From Flavonifractor sp. AGMB03687 (GTDB lineage: Bacteria; Bacillota; Clostridia; Oscillospirales; Oscillospiraceae), in assembly GCF_017811815.1 (NCBI RefSeq), contig NZ_JADKZI010000004.1, forward strand, positions 310,001-374,000: a stretch of 64,000 bases of DNA. Reading direction: 5' to 3'. The position numbers were made by a program, and so were the translations under genes. The notes under the pieces were generated by a model. That model had not been told where the DNA came from. It did no database searches and saw only the letters and a program-made list of their open reading frames with translations. Shown in pieces: positions 41,564-49,038 of the stretch (position 1 is its first letter; every line of letters starts with the position of its first letter).

Positions 41564-42954
41564 AGACTCATGCCGCCCATGGCTGGGCCGTCCTGCTGTG
41601 GGCCGCTTTGCAGTTCTGACCAGTATTCGGACAGCGCATCCATGGTTTCCGCATGGCCGTCGCTCCTGCCGTAGGCCGCATCCCACAGGCGGTACTGCTC
41701 CAGATCCATGCCGCGATCCAGCAGCAGCTTGGCCGTATCCACCGCGTCATTTTGAATGCAGGCAGAGAGGGCGGCATAATCATCCAGTTCCACCGGCATC
41801 CCTGCTTTCAAAAGCCGCTCTGCCATCCATTCCAGATGACCAGAGAGCAAAGGACGGAGCACCTGGGAAATGTGACGGTCCGGCTGCGCCCCCTTTTCCA
41901 CCAGCACCATGGCAGTTTGGAAATCCTGCCGCATGGCGGCCATGGGCAGCAGGCTTGGCGGTGCGGCGGCAATCTGCTCCGGGGTGCATCGCCGGAGCAG
42001 GTCTTTGGCGATCTCCTGATGATCGTGTCCATAGGCGTACTGGATGACCTCGCCGGGGAGCGTGGGACGCGGCTCTGAGAGCCGGCTTTTCATCTGCTCC
42101 ACCAGAGTCTGCACCCGCTGGCTGTCTCCCGTATCCACCGCCCGCTTGCAGGCGGTGAGGTAGGCTTCCGGCGAAATACTCCTTGCGTCGGCCAGCAATG
42201 TCAGAACCATCTTCCGTCCAACTATCCCCGGCCGTCCAGCCGCCTCCGCCAGCAGACTGTCCGCCTGATTCGGCACCTTGGGGTAAAACTGCTTGAATGT
42301 TTCCAACTCGCCGTCCCGGATGGCCAGTACTGTTTTGTCATAGTCGCTCATGCGCAGGGGCCGCTGACCAGCCGTGTCCATATAGGCGGTGATGCTCCCG
42401 GTCATGCGCCGTAGAAGCTGCTCGGTCTGGGACATGGCAGCCTCCTGTCGTTCCCGCTGCTCTGCCAGCGCCTGGATGATGGTACGCTGTTCCGCGGGAT
42501 CCAGGTGGACGATCATGTCCTCTGGCTCCGGTCGTTCCCCCAACCGCATATACCGGGCATAGGTGCCGCCATCCCCGTGGAACGCCTTGGTGATGGCGGA
42601 GGAGATGAGAAACATCCGGTCAAGGTCCGCGCCGGTATCGCCCAGGGTCTTGCCGGTGATGAAGCTCCTGGTGACCGGCTGGCCGTTTTCATACCACTTC
42701 AGGTACACATCCAGATAGACGCCCTCGCTGCCGCCATAGTCGGTGGTACAGAAGATGTCTGCGTCCTGGGGGATCTCCCGGCCATTTTCCCACTCCTGAG
42801 CCAGCAGAAAATACTCGTCCGGCAGATAGCCCATGCCCTCCAGCCGGTATTTCAGTTCCTCGAAAACCTCCTGGGCTGTGCGCTGTCCGGCACACTTCAG
42901 CTTGCGGGGGTCTTCCTCGGAAGGCTCCCATTTGTCCAATTCAATGGTTTTCAT
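41560..42954 (-). CDS. Ankyrin-repeat-like ICE protein
   Basis: 464 residues. The N-terminal ~180 have no known domain. The C-terminal 270 consist of helical pairs in ankyrin style, for example DTAKLLLDRGMDLEQYRLWDA and FQTAMVLVEKGAQPD. Ankyrin modules bind proteins, so an effector or host-protein inhibitor role is possible. AAAGGAG precedes the ATG. It is coupled to the M23 peptidase gene, which may mean it is part of the transfer machinery. Confidence 0.7.
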   Translation of the reverse strand: MKTIELDKWEPSEEDPRKLKCAGQRTAQEVFEELKYRLEGMGYLPDEYFLLAQEWENGREIPQDADIFCTTDYGGSEGVYLDVYLKWYENGQPVTRSFITGKTLGDTGADLDRMFLISSAITKAFHGDGGTYARYMRLGERPEPEDMIVHLDPAEQRTIIQALAEQRERQEAAMSQTEQLLRRMTGSITAYMDTAGQRPLRMSDYDKTVLAIRDGELETFKQFYPKVPNQADSLLAEAAGRPGIVGRKMVLTLLADARSISPEAYLTACKRAVDTGDSQRVQTLVEQMKSRLSEPRPTLPGEVIQYAYGHDHQEIAKDLLRRCTPEQIAAAPPSLLPMAAMRQDFQTAMVLVEKGAQPDRHISQVLRPLLSGHLEWMAERLLKAGMPVELDDYAALSACIQNDAVDTAKLLLDRGMDLEQYRLWDAAYGRSDGHAETMDALSEYWSELQSGPQQDGPAMGGMSL

Positions 42955-42972
42955 CTGATCAATACTCCTTTC

Positions 42973-43761
42973 CTATCCTCCGTCATAGCAGCCGCAGGGC
43001 ATATCATGTTCCGGGAACATCCAGCACATGGCCATCTGATTTTTATCCGCCTCCACAAAGTCCCGCCAGGACCAGTTCCGCCCCAGGCCCTTGACACTGA
43101 TGAGGTTGGGCTGGGCGTTGTCCTCGATGGCGATGGCCCGGTCAAAGAGATCCCGGTGGTTGTGGTAGAGGGTGCGGATCTCATGGTGCTTCATCGCGGG
43201 GCAGAAAAAGCAGGAGGACTTGCCGGGCAGCGGCAGGCCCTCCTGCTGGATGGCGGCAACGCAGTCCTCCCGCCCCCAGCCCCAGTCGATCAGGGGATAT
43301 TCCATCTGGTATTTCTTATCCTGTATATCATAGACATAGGCGTGGGTCCTGCGCTGCTCCTCGTCGGCGTCATAGCCAATGAACTTGACTACCTTCTCGC
43401 CTCTGGCCCACACCTCCCGGCAGGGCGGATAGTTGTTGCAGAATTTTTCTTGCGGACCGGCCTTGTGCTTCAGGGAACACCTCTTGTAGCCATAGGCCAG
43501 AGCGGGGAGGGTGCCGGAACGGAGGCACTCCTGCTCCAGTGTCAGGCGGTCCCCATTCATGTCCATGTATTCTACCACTGTGATCTTCGGCATCCCGTGA
43601 TTTATCAGCCACTGGTCCATGACGGACAGGTACTCATAGGTGTGGGGCTGCTCGCAGCCTGTATCCGCAAAGAGAATGAGGTCGGCGGGGATATTTTTGT
43701 GGTACATTCCAATCAGCATAGCGGTACTGTTTGTGCCGCCGCCATAAGAGATGACATTCAT
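42973..43761 (-). CDS. PAPS-reductase/ATP-pyrophosphatase-family protein
   Basis: 262 residues. SYGGGTNSTAML at the N-terminus is the PP-loop of the adenine nucleotide alpha-hydrolase family, followed by LILFADTGCEQP, the hallmark of PAPS-reductase-like enzymes. Cysteines in SSCFFCPAMK and CGCYDGG could bind a metal or Fe-S cluster. It is probably not a sulfate-assimilation enzyme; phage and ICE members may modify DNA or nucleotides. The start chosen at 43761 has GGGAG upstream. Confidence 0.8.
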   Translation of the reverse strand: MNVISYGGGTNSTAMLIGMYHKNIPADLILFADTGCEQPHTYEYLSVMDQWLINHGMPKITVVEYMDMNGDRLTLEQECLRSGTLPALAYGYKRCSLKHKAGPQEKFCNNYPPCREVWARGEKVVKFIGYDADEEQRRTHAYVYDIQDKKYQMEYPLIDWGWGREDCVAAIQQEGLPLPGKSSCFFCPAMKHHEIRTLYHNHRDLFDRAIAIEDNAQPNLISVKGLGRNWSWRDFVEADKNQMAMCWMFPEHDMPCGCYDGG

Positions 43762-43771
43762 AGCTGGCTCC

Positions 43772-44872
43772 CTATTGCGCATTTGCGTTCTCAGGCCAGC
43801 CGAGTTCTTCGAGCTTCAGAAAGTATGCAAAGGTTTCCGGCGCGGCATCTGCCAGAGGGCGCATCCTATCCTCGTTTTCACTCCAATCGATCCAATACTC
43901 AAAAAACTCCGCAAAATACTCCCGCGAATTGACTGTTGAGTAGTCTCCCAGTACAGCACGCGCGGATCCCGACTCCTTCTCATAGAGCTTTTCCGTGGTG
44001 GATGGAAAGCCAATTACCTGATGATAGAAGTGCCCGAACTCATGAACGGTACAAGACGGCTCACGGGCATAGATCGTTTTTTGACGATAACTGGTCGCAC
44101 CGGCGCACTGCATATTCAACTGCTCACTTAAATCGTCCAGATACTGACTGTCCAGATCAAACGACCAGCCGTGCGCTGTATATTCATCCAGAATAGCCGC
44201 GGGAATCTTTTTCATCTCGACAAGATAGGAGCCGAGATATACCTGATCAACATTATTGATGTTCAACCGCTCCACCATCTCGGGGGGATCGACGTGCAGC
44301 CCTTTGGTACGGACCAGATAGATGATCTGTGCCGCTTCGCCGCGTGTGATACGTTCCAGTGGATCGGCATTTTCCGCGCACAATCCATTTTCACAGGCGA
44401 TACGAACATAATTATCAGCGTCGCTCATGTATTCTCCGTCTTCATACAGCTCATAACAGTAAACGGGAATCCCCTCTGCCGCAAAAGCACTGGCATAAAT
44501 TGCGCTGCGGCACATCTCCGTGTCTGGTTCCAGTACCGCACTCATATTGAGCCATCCCTCTTTGTACGCAAGCTCGAGCTGGGCCTGCCCGAAGGGAATA
44601 CCAGGAGTTTCGGGAACCTCCTTATCATAGGCACGGCAGATCATGACTGCCCACTGGCGGGTGGTGATGACAGCGTCGGGCGAAAAGTTATTGTCCCCGG
44701 TCCCACAGGTGATCCCGTTTTCAGCCGCAAAGGAAATGCCCTCATACCAAGGGGATTCCGCGCTGACATCCCGGAATCCCGGATCATTGGCCGCAGATGC
44801 TGGGGCGGTCAGCTGCATACACAGGGCTGCGGTCAGCATGAAAAAAGATAATATGGTATAGATTCGTTTCAT
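43772..44872 (-). CDS. Secreted SLH-domain protein with HExxH metalloprotease domain
   Basis: 366 residues. A signal peptide (SFFMLTAALCMQLTAPASA) is followed by SLH-type repeats (residues 30-190; FRDVSAESPWYEGISFAAENGITCGTGDN), which tie proteins to the cell wall. The C-terminal domain has HEFGH (277-281) and SREYFAEFFEY with the likely third ligand Glu at 318 or 322, as in anthrax-lethal-factor-like metalloproteases. It has its own terminator-separated unit after VirB4. A surface protease acting on pilin, wall or recipient proteins is my inference. Confidence 0.78.
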   Translation of the reverse strand: MKRIYTILSFFMLTAALCMQLTAPASAANDPGFRDVSAESPWYEGISFAAENGITCGTGDNNFSPDAVITTRQWAVMICRAYDKEVPETPGIPFGQAQLELAYKEGWLNMSAVLEPDTEMCRSAIYASAFAAEGIPVYCYELYEDGEYMSDADNYVRIACENGLCAENADPLERITRGEAAQIIYLVRTKGLHVDPPEMVERLNINNVDQVYLGSYLVEMKKIPAAILDEYTAHGWSFDLDSQYLDDLSEQLNMQCAGATSYRQKTIYAREPSCTVHEFGHFYHQVIGFPSTTEKLYEKESGSARAVLGDYSTVNSREYFAEFFEYWIDWSENEDRMRPLADAAPETFAYFLKLEELGWPENANAQ

Positions 44873-44884
44873 TGATGTTCCTTT

Positions 44885-44927
44885 CCAAAAAGAAAACAGC
44901 CTGGAAGCCGCTTGGCAATTTCCAGGC
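44885..44927 (-). terminator. Terminator of the VirB4 operon
   Basis: GCCTGGAA (44899-44906) pairs with TTCCAGGC (44920-44927), and the minus strand runs on through TGTTTTCTTTTTGG. It separates VirB4 from the SLH-protease gene. Confidence 0.75.
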
Positions 44928-44961
44928 CATTGGTTCGGAATGAGCTCACTAACTTACGGGT

Positions 44962-46806
44962 TCACCGTCCGCCCGCCTTTCCAAACAGCTTTTCCTTATA
45001 GGGCGGTGCATGGACCTCCAGCAGATACCGCTCGTTACCGCACTTGTAGAGGCAGACGCCCCTCTGGGGATAGCGGATGAGTTCGAACTCAGCAGGCTCC
45101 AGTTGGAGGTTGTCCATATAGAACTTCTTGTTCACGCTGCCTGCGTTGAACAGGAACTGGTGGGTGGGGATGGCGAACAGGGGCCGGGTCAGCTCCCGAA
45201 TACCGTCCACATCAAAGTCCTCCAGATTCTGGCTGGCCAGGATCATGGAGGACTCCTTCTTCCGCACCCGCTTGAGGCTGTTACGGATATATTCGATGGT
45301 GGTCAGGTTGCTCAGCCAGATGTACAGCTCGTCCAGCGTGGCCACGGTATTTCCCTCGGTGAGCAGCTTGTCGCTGAGATAGGAGAGGATATTGAACAGC
45401 ATGGCGTTCTTCACATTCCGGCTGGCCTGGAGGAGCCCCTTGACGCCGAAGACCAGGAAGCGGGAACTGGTGATGTTGGTGTGGCCGTTGAAAAACTTGC
45501 TCTCCGCGCCGCGGCACATGGAGTGGAGGCCCAGCAGGACCTCCCGCAGCAATTCCCTGGTGTAGAGGGGGAATTCCTCCTGGTCATAATTCTGATACGC
45601 ATCCTCAATGATACGGTAGAGGTCGGAGAGAACGGGGTAATCCGTGGGGGTCAGGGACAAAAAGTCCGTGTTGTCATCCATGCCCCACTGGGCGTACAGC
45701 CGCTCCAGCATCAGCTCGATGGTGTCGATGTGCTTGTCCGCGAAGTCCTCCTTGTAGGAGCGGAAGAAGTCCTTCAGGAAGGAGATATGCTGGCTCAGCC
45801 GGGTCTTCTGGCGAAAGGCCGCGGGAGCGTCCGGGTCATCTTCGCCGCTGACATCCCACAGCTTGGGCTGGAGGGGGTTGATCCGGTATATACCGCTCAT
45901 GAGGTCAAGAAAGCAGCCGCCCAGGTTGACGCACAGGTCAGTCAGCTCATGCTCCGGGTCCAGGCAGATGGCGCGTTGCCCGCTCTCCAGGATGTTGCAC
46001 AACAGGAGCTTGAGCAGATAGCTCTTGCCCTGGCCGCTGTTGCCCAGGATGAGGACGCTGGCGGTGGTCTTGTCGTCGGCACGGCGGTTCAGATCCACGA
46101 TGATATTGGAGCCGTAGCGGTCCCGTCCGATGTAAAAGCCCTTGGGGTCGGTCTTGCCGGAGTAGTTGAAGGGATACAGGTTGGCCACCGAGCTGGCAGG
46201 CAGGACGCGCTCAAACTGGGAGCCAAAGGCGTTGCGGCCAGCGGGGTTCACGGAGAGAAAGCCCTCCCGTTGGCGCAGGAGGATTGGGTCGGCGCCCAGC
46301 TTGCTCCGCACCAGCTCCGCCGTCACCTCGTCCCGCAGGGTGCGCAGGCTCTCCGCGTCCCGTGCGGACAGCTCGATGAACACGGCGCAGTGGAGGAGCG
46401 GCTCGCTGTTCTTCCGCATGGAGGCGATGAGCGCCGCCACATCCTGGAGGTTGGCCTCGGCGGTGACGGCTTGCTTCATGCTGTTGCTGCTGCCCCGGTC
46501 CATGCGGTTCTTGTTCTCCGCATTGTGGATGATCTTATCCTCCTCGGCGGCAGTCACCTGCCGGTTGTAAATGGTCAGGGTCACGCCGCTCTTTTCGCCT
46601 AAATGCCGCAGCAGGGCCAGCTCCTCCGTGGTGGTGGGATAGCTCCGCAGGGCCAGGGTACAGCGGTATGCCCCGCCGCAGATGGCGTGGTCGGTGTTGA
46701 ACTTCACCGCCGTGGGCGCGATGAGGTCCAGGAAGTCCTTGACGCGGGGTTCGGCAGGCTTGGCCGGAGCCTTTGCTTTCTTTTTCTTCTGCGCTTTTTT
46801 AGGCAT
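44962..46806 (-). CDS. VirB4-type conjugation ATPase
   Basis: 614 residues. After a lysine-rich start comes the VirB4 N domain, then Walker A GNSGQGKS (255-262), a Walker B (TVATLDELYIWL), and the typical C-terminal helices. It powers pilus assembly and substrate transfer at the inner face of the membrane. It overlaps the gene before it by 8 nt. Together with VirD4, the relaxase and the VirB3/B6/B2-like proteins it makes the T4SS look complete in its core. Confidence 0.93.
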   Translation of the reverse strand: MPKKAQKKKKAKAPAKPAEPRVKDFLDLIAPTAVKFNTDHAICGGAYRCTLALRSYPTTTEELALLRHLGEKSGVTLTIYNRQVTAAEEDKIIHNAENKNRMDRGSSNSMKQAVTAEANLQDVAALIASMRKNSEPLLHCAVFIELSARDAESLRTLRDEVTAELVRSKLGADPILLRQREGFLSVNPAGRNAFGSQFERVLPASSVANLYPFNYSGKTDPKGFYIGRDRYGSNIIVDLNRRADDKTTASVLILGNSGQGKSYLLKLLLCNILESGQRAICLDPEHELTDLCVNLGGCFLDLMSGIYRINPLQPKLWDVSGEDDPDAPAAFRQKTRLSQHISFLKDFFRSYKEDFADKHIDTIELMLERLYAQWGMDDNTDFLSLTPTDYPVLSDLYRIIEDAYQNYDQEEFPLYTRELLREVLLGLHSMCRGAESKFFNGHTNITSSRFLVFGVKGLLQASRNVKNAMLFNILSYLSDKLLTEGNTVATLDELYIWLSNLTTIEYIRNSLKRVRKKESSMILASQNLEDFDVDGIRELTRPLFAIPTHQFLFNAGSVNKKFYMDNLQLEPAEFELIRYPQRGVCLYKCGNERYLLEVHAPPYKEKLFGKAGGR

Positions 46807-47404
46807 CCTGTGTCACCCACCTCCCGCCGTCACAGTCTTCGAAGTGTTCTGTGGTCACATCCTGCTGGTAGTAGACCGCCAGCAGGCGCTTGATGTCCTG
46901 CTCACCGGCCAGACGGACATGGAAGCCCTGGTCCCGGATGCGCTTTTCCGTCTGGCGCAGGCGGCTCTCGGCGGTCTCGCCGTTTTGCTGCTCCGGGCGG
47001 CAGACGAAGGCAAATTCCCGTGCCGAAGCGGTGGCGGACTGGATCTCGTCCAGGTGGGCGCTGTCCTGCCGCAGCAGTTCCCGCAGGGCGGGCAGCTCCT
47101 CGTCCTCCAATCGCTGGCGGTACCAGTCCTTGTTGTGCCGGAAGGACTCACGGGAGTCCAGAGCCAGCATCCGCAGCTCCGGCATGGCGCACAGCAGGCG
47201 GGTCAGGGCCAGCATCCGGCCTCGGATGCCCTCGTCCGAGAGGACGGACAGGTTGTCCGGCTTGATAAGAAAAAAGGCCAGTTCTCCATCGGCGGTCTTG
47301 AGGCCGTGATCGGTGAGCTGGCTGATGCCCATGAGCTGCCGGGTGGTCTGCCGCTGGCGCAGCTCCTTTTTCTGTTTCCTATTCAGTATTCTCACTCCAT
47401 TCAT
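46799..47404 (-). CDS. T4SS accessory protein, unrecognised
   Basis: 201 residues, cytoplasmic, rich in charged residues, with no named domain. It begins MNGVRILNRKQKKELRQRQ and has VLSDEGIRGRMLALTRLL in the middle. It is placed between the PrgI-like gene (26-nt overlap) and VirB4 (8-nt overlap), so it is strictly coupled to both. In related ICEs a protein of this size occupies the same place; I have no function for it. The exact start is uncertain (ATG 47404 or GTG 47395). Confidence 0.7.
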   Translation of the reverse strand: MNGVRILNRKQKKELRQRQTTRQLMGISQLTDHGLKTADGELAFFLIKPDNLSVLSDEGIRGRMLALTRLLCAMPELRMLALDSRESFRHNKDWYRQRLEDEELPALRELLRQDSAHLDEIQSATASAREFAFVCRPEQQNGETAESRLRQTEKRIRDQGFHVRLAGEQDIKRLLAVYYQQDVTTEHFEDCDGGRWVTQDA

Positions 47405-47651
47405 AGTACTGCTGTTTCAAAAATAAAAAGCAAACGGCATAGCGCAGGAAGTCCAGAATGCTGGCGTCCTCCACGCGGATGCTCAGGAAGGCGAAGAGGA
47501 CGGTAACCACCAGCGGGGGCAGGAAGCCGCTCTGTGCCAAGGCCAGGACAGAGAGCAAAAGCCCGATCCCGATGATGGCCACATCCCGCAGCGTCCACAG
47601 CCAGAGCATCGCCTTGGCTTTCAGATTATCAGGGTAGATATATATGGTCAG
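47379..47651 (-). CDS. PrgI/VirB3-like membrane protein with a non-ATG start
   Basis: About 90 residues. Following TIYIYPDNLKAKAMLWLW are two membrane spans (IIGIGLLLSVLALAQSGF and PLVVTVLFAFLSIR), as in PrgI-family VirB3 proteins. The first ATG (47609) would remove the conserved N-terminus. The only plausible start upstream is a CTG at 47651 or an ATA at 47645, 3 or 9 nt after AGGAGG. This suggests unusual initiation or reduced translation. Confidence 0.75.
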   Translation of the reverse strand: MTIYIYPDNLKAKAMLWLWTLRDVAIIGIGLLLSVLALAQSGFLPPLVVTVLFAFLSIRVEDASILDFLRYAVCFLFLKQQYYEWSENTE

Positions 47652-47662
47652 ATTCCTCCTAA

Positions 47663-47695
47663 CGAAAAGGACGGGAAGTAACGCCTCCCGTCCTT
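47663..47695 (-). terminator. Intrinsic terminator before the PrgI-like gene
   Basis: AAGGACGGGA (47667-47676) pairs with TCCCGTCCTT (47686-47695). TTTTCGTT follows on the minus strand, directly before the ribosome binding site. It ends the RHH transcript or reduces read-through into the VirB operon. Confidence 0.65.
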
Positions 47696-47735
47696 GGCCT
47701 ATTTCTGGATAGTGGTGATATAGGGCGCGGTTCCC

Positions 47736-48293
47736 TCATGCAACAGAGTCCTTCGCTGCGGGCTTTTCCTCCTCACTCAACTCGGGCAGGACTTCCACGA
47801 CAGGGATCCCGTCCTTCTCCTGGCAAGTCTCCCAGCCGGAGACGGCATTTTCGATCAGGGTGACCACGAATTCCTTTTGGGAGAGCTTCTTGTGGGCGGA
47901 CAGGTAGGCTTTGATCTGCTGGAACAGCTCCTCCGTGACGGTGAACGCCAGTGTCCGCTCTCCTTTCTGGGATTTGTACCCCTCCAGGGGCTTAAGGGTC
48001 TTACCCTGTTTCCACAGGGCGAGGCCCTGCTCCACCAGACCAACCACGAAGTCCCGCTGGGACTGGTCTCCGTGGGCCGCCAGATACTGCTTGACCCGCT
48101 GGAACAGCTCCTCCGATACCGAGAACGCCATCGTCCTGCCGCCCTCTGCCCTGGGGCGCGGTTTGGGCCTTTCGTAATGCTCCCGGAGGATCCGTTCCAT
48201 AAGGATGCCGGTGGTCAGAGCCTCGTCCGCCGCCACATCCTCCCGGATCTTCTGGTGGAGTTCCTCACATAAATTGATGGTCAGTTTGCCCAT
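47736..48293 (-). CDS. Protein with three tandem RHH-like units
   Basis: 185 residues. Three similar units can be seen: KLTINLCEELHQKIREDVA, RTMAFSVSEELFQRVKQYLA and RTLAFTVTEELFQQIKAYLS, each with a strand and two helices as in ribbon-helix-helix DNA-binding proteins. One chain with three RHH units is unusual, since RHH folds are normally dimers of single units. ATG 48293 follows AGGAG. It is the first gene after the boxed promoter 48324-48370 and is followed by a terminator, so it may regulate that operon or bind oriT. Confidence 0.72.
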   Translation of the reverse strand: MGKLTINLCEELHQKIREDVAADEALTTGILMERILREHYERPKPRPRAEGGRTMAFSVSEELFQRVKQYLAAHGDQSQRDFVVGLVEQGLALWKQGKTLKPLEGYKSQKGERTLAFTVTEELFQQIKAYLSAHKKLSQKEFVVTLIENAVSGWETCQEKDGIPVVEVLPELSEEEKPAAKDSVA

Positions 48294-48323
48294 TTTGTGC
48301 GCTCCTTTCCTTTTGGTAGGGCA

Positions 48324-48370
48324 AGTATGTCCCAAGCCATGGCCAAAAGCTATTCACCAAACCCAACGAA
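48324..48370 (-). promoter_or_regulatory. Conserved ICE promoter box, copy 3 (VirB operon)
   Basis: Minus strand: TTCGTTGGGTTTGGTGAATA (continuing AGCT) at 48370-48348, then 18 nt, then CATACT (48329-48324). The RHH-gene ATG is 31 nt on. Same layout as copies 1 and 2. Confidence 0.6.
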
Positions 48371-48483
48371 GAACAGGGCATGAAACGAAGCACAAGCGAC
48401 AAGCCCTTTCGCGGAACTTTTGGTGGCCATTTGGTGCAATGGCGTGTATAATCAAGACAGCTTGATTGTGGGAGGGTCTTGAG

Positions 48484-49038
48484 ATGAAACGGTGCCGCTG
48501 GGCGGATCCAAGCTCGGAATTATACACCGCCTATCATGATAATGAATGGGGGCGGCCGGAGCATGACGACCGCAAACTCTTTGAGATGCTTATTCTGGAA
48601 GGGTTTCAGGCTGGTCTCTCCTGGCTGACGATCCTGAAAAAGCGGGAGGCGTTTCGGGCCGCGTTTGACAACTTTGAGCCAGCCGTGGTCGCCCAATACG
48701 GCCCGGAGAAGGTGGAGGCTCTGATGTCGGATGCGGGAATTGTGCGCAACCGGCGCAAGATCATGGCCGCAACTCAAAACGCCAGGGTGTTTCTCACCAT
48801 TCAGGCGGAGTTCGGCTCCTTTGACCGCTACCTTTGGGGCTTTACCGGGGGCAAGGTCATCTTGAACACAGATGATGAAATGCGCGCCCGCACGGAGCTG
48901 TCCGACCGCATCTCCAAAGACCTGAAGCGCCGGGGGATGAGCTTTGTAGGCAGCACGATTATCTATTCCTTTCTTCAGGCCACAGGAGTGGTGAATGACC
49001 ACGAAACCTGCTGCTTCTGCTATCCGGGAAATCAATAG
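48484..49038 (+). CDS. tag: DNA-3-methyladenine glycosylase I
   Basis: 184 residues with the Tag hallmarks: Cys4 and His18 in RCRWADP...YHDNEWG, FEMLILEGFQAGLSW, and a C-terminal DHETCCFCY block completing the zinc snap. It removes 3-methyladenine from DNA. ATG 48484 has GGGAGGG upstream. It is the only plus-strand gene in the 33-kb conjugation region and overlaps the convergent methyltransferase part by 7 nt, so it was probably inserted later as cargo. Confidence 0.92.
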   Translation: MKRCRWADPSSELYTAYHDNEWGRPEHDDRKLFEMLILEGFQAGLSWLTILKKREAFRAAFDNFEPAVVAQYGPEKVEALMSDAGIVRNRRKIMAATQNARVFLTIQAEFGSFDRYLWGFTGGKVILNTDDEMRARTELSDRISKDLKRRGMSFVGSTIIYSFLQATGVVNDHETCCFCYPGNQ

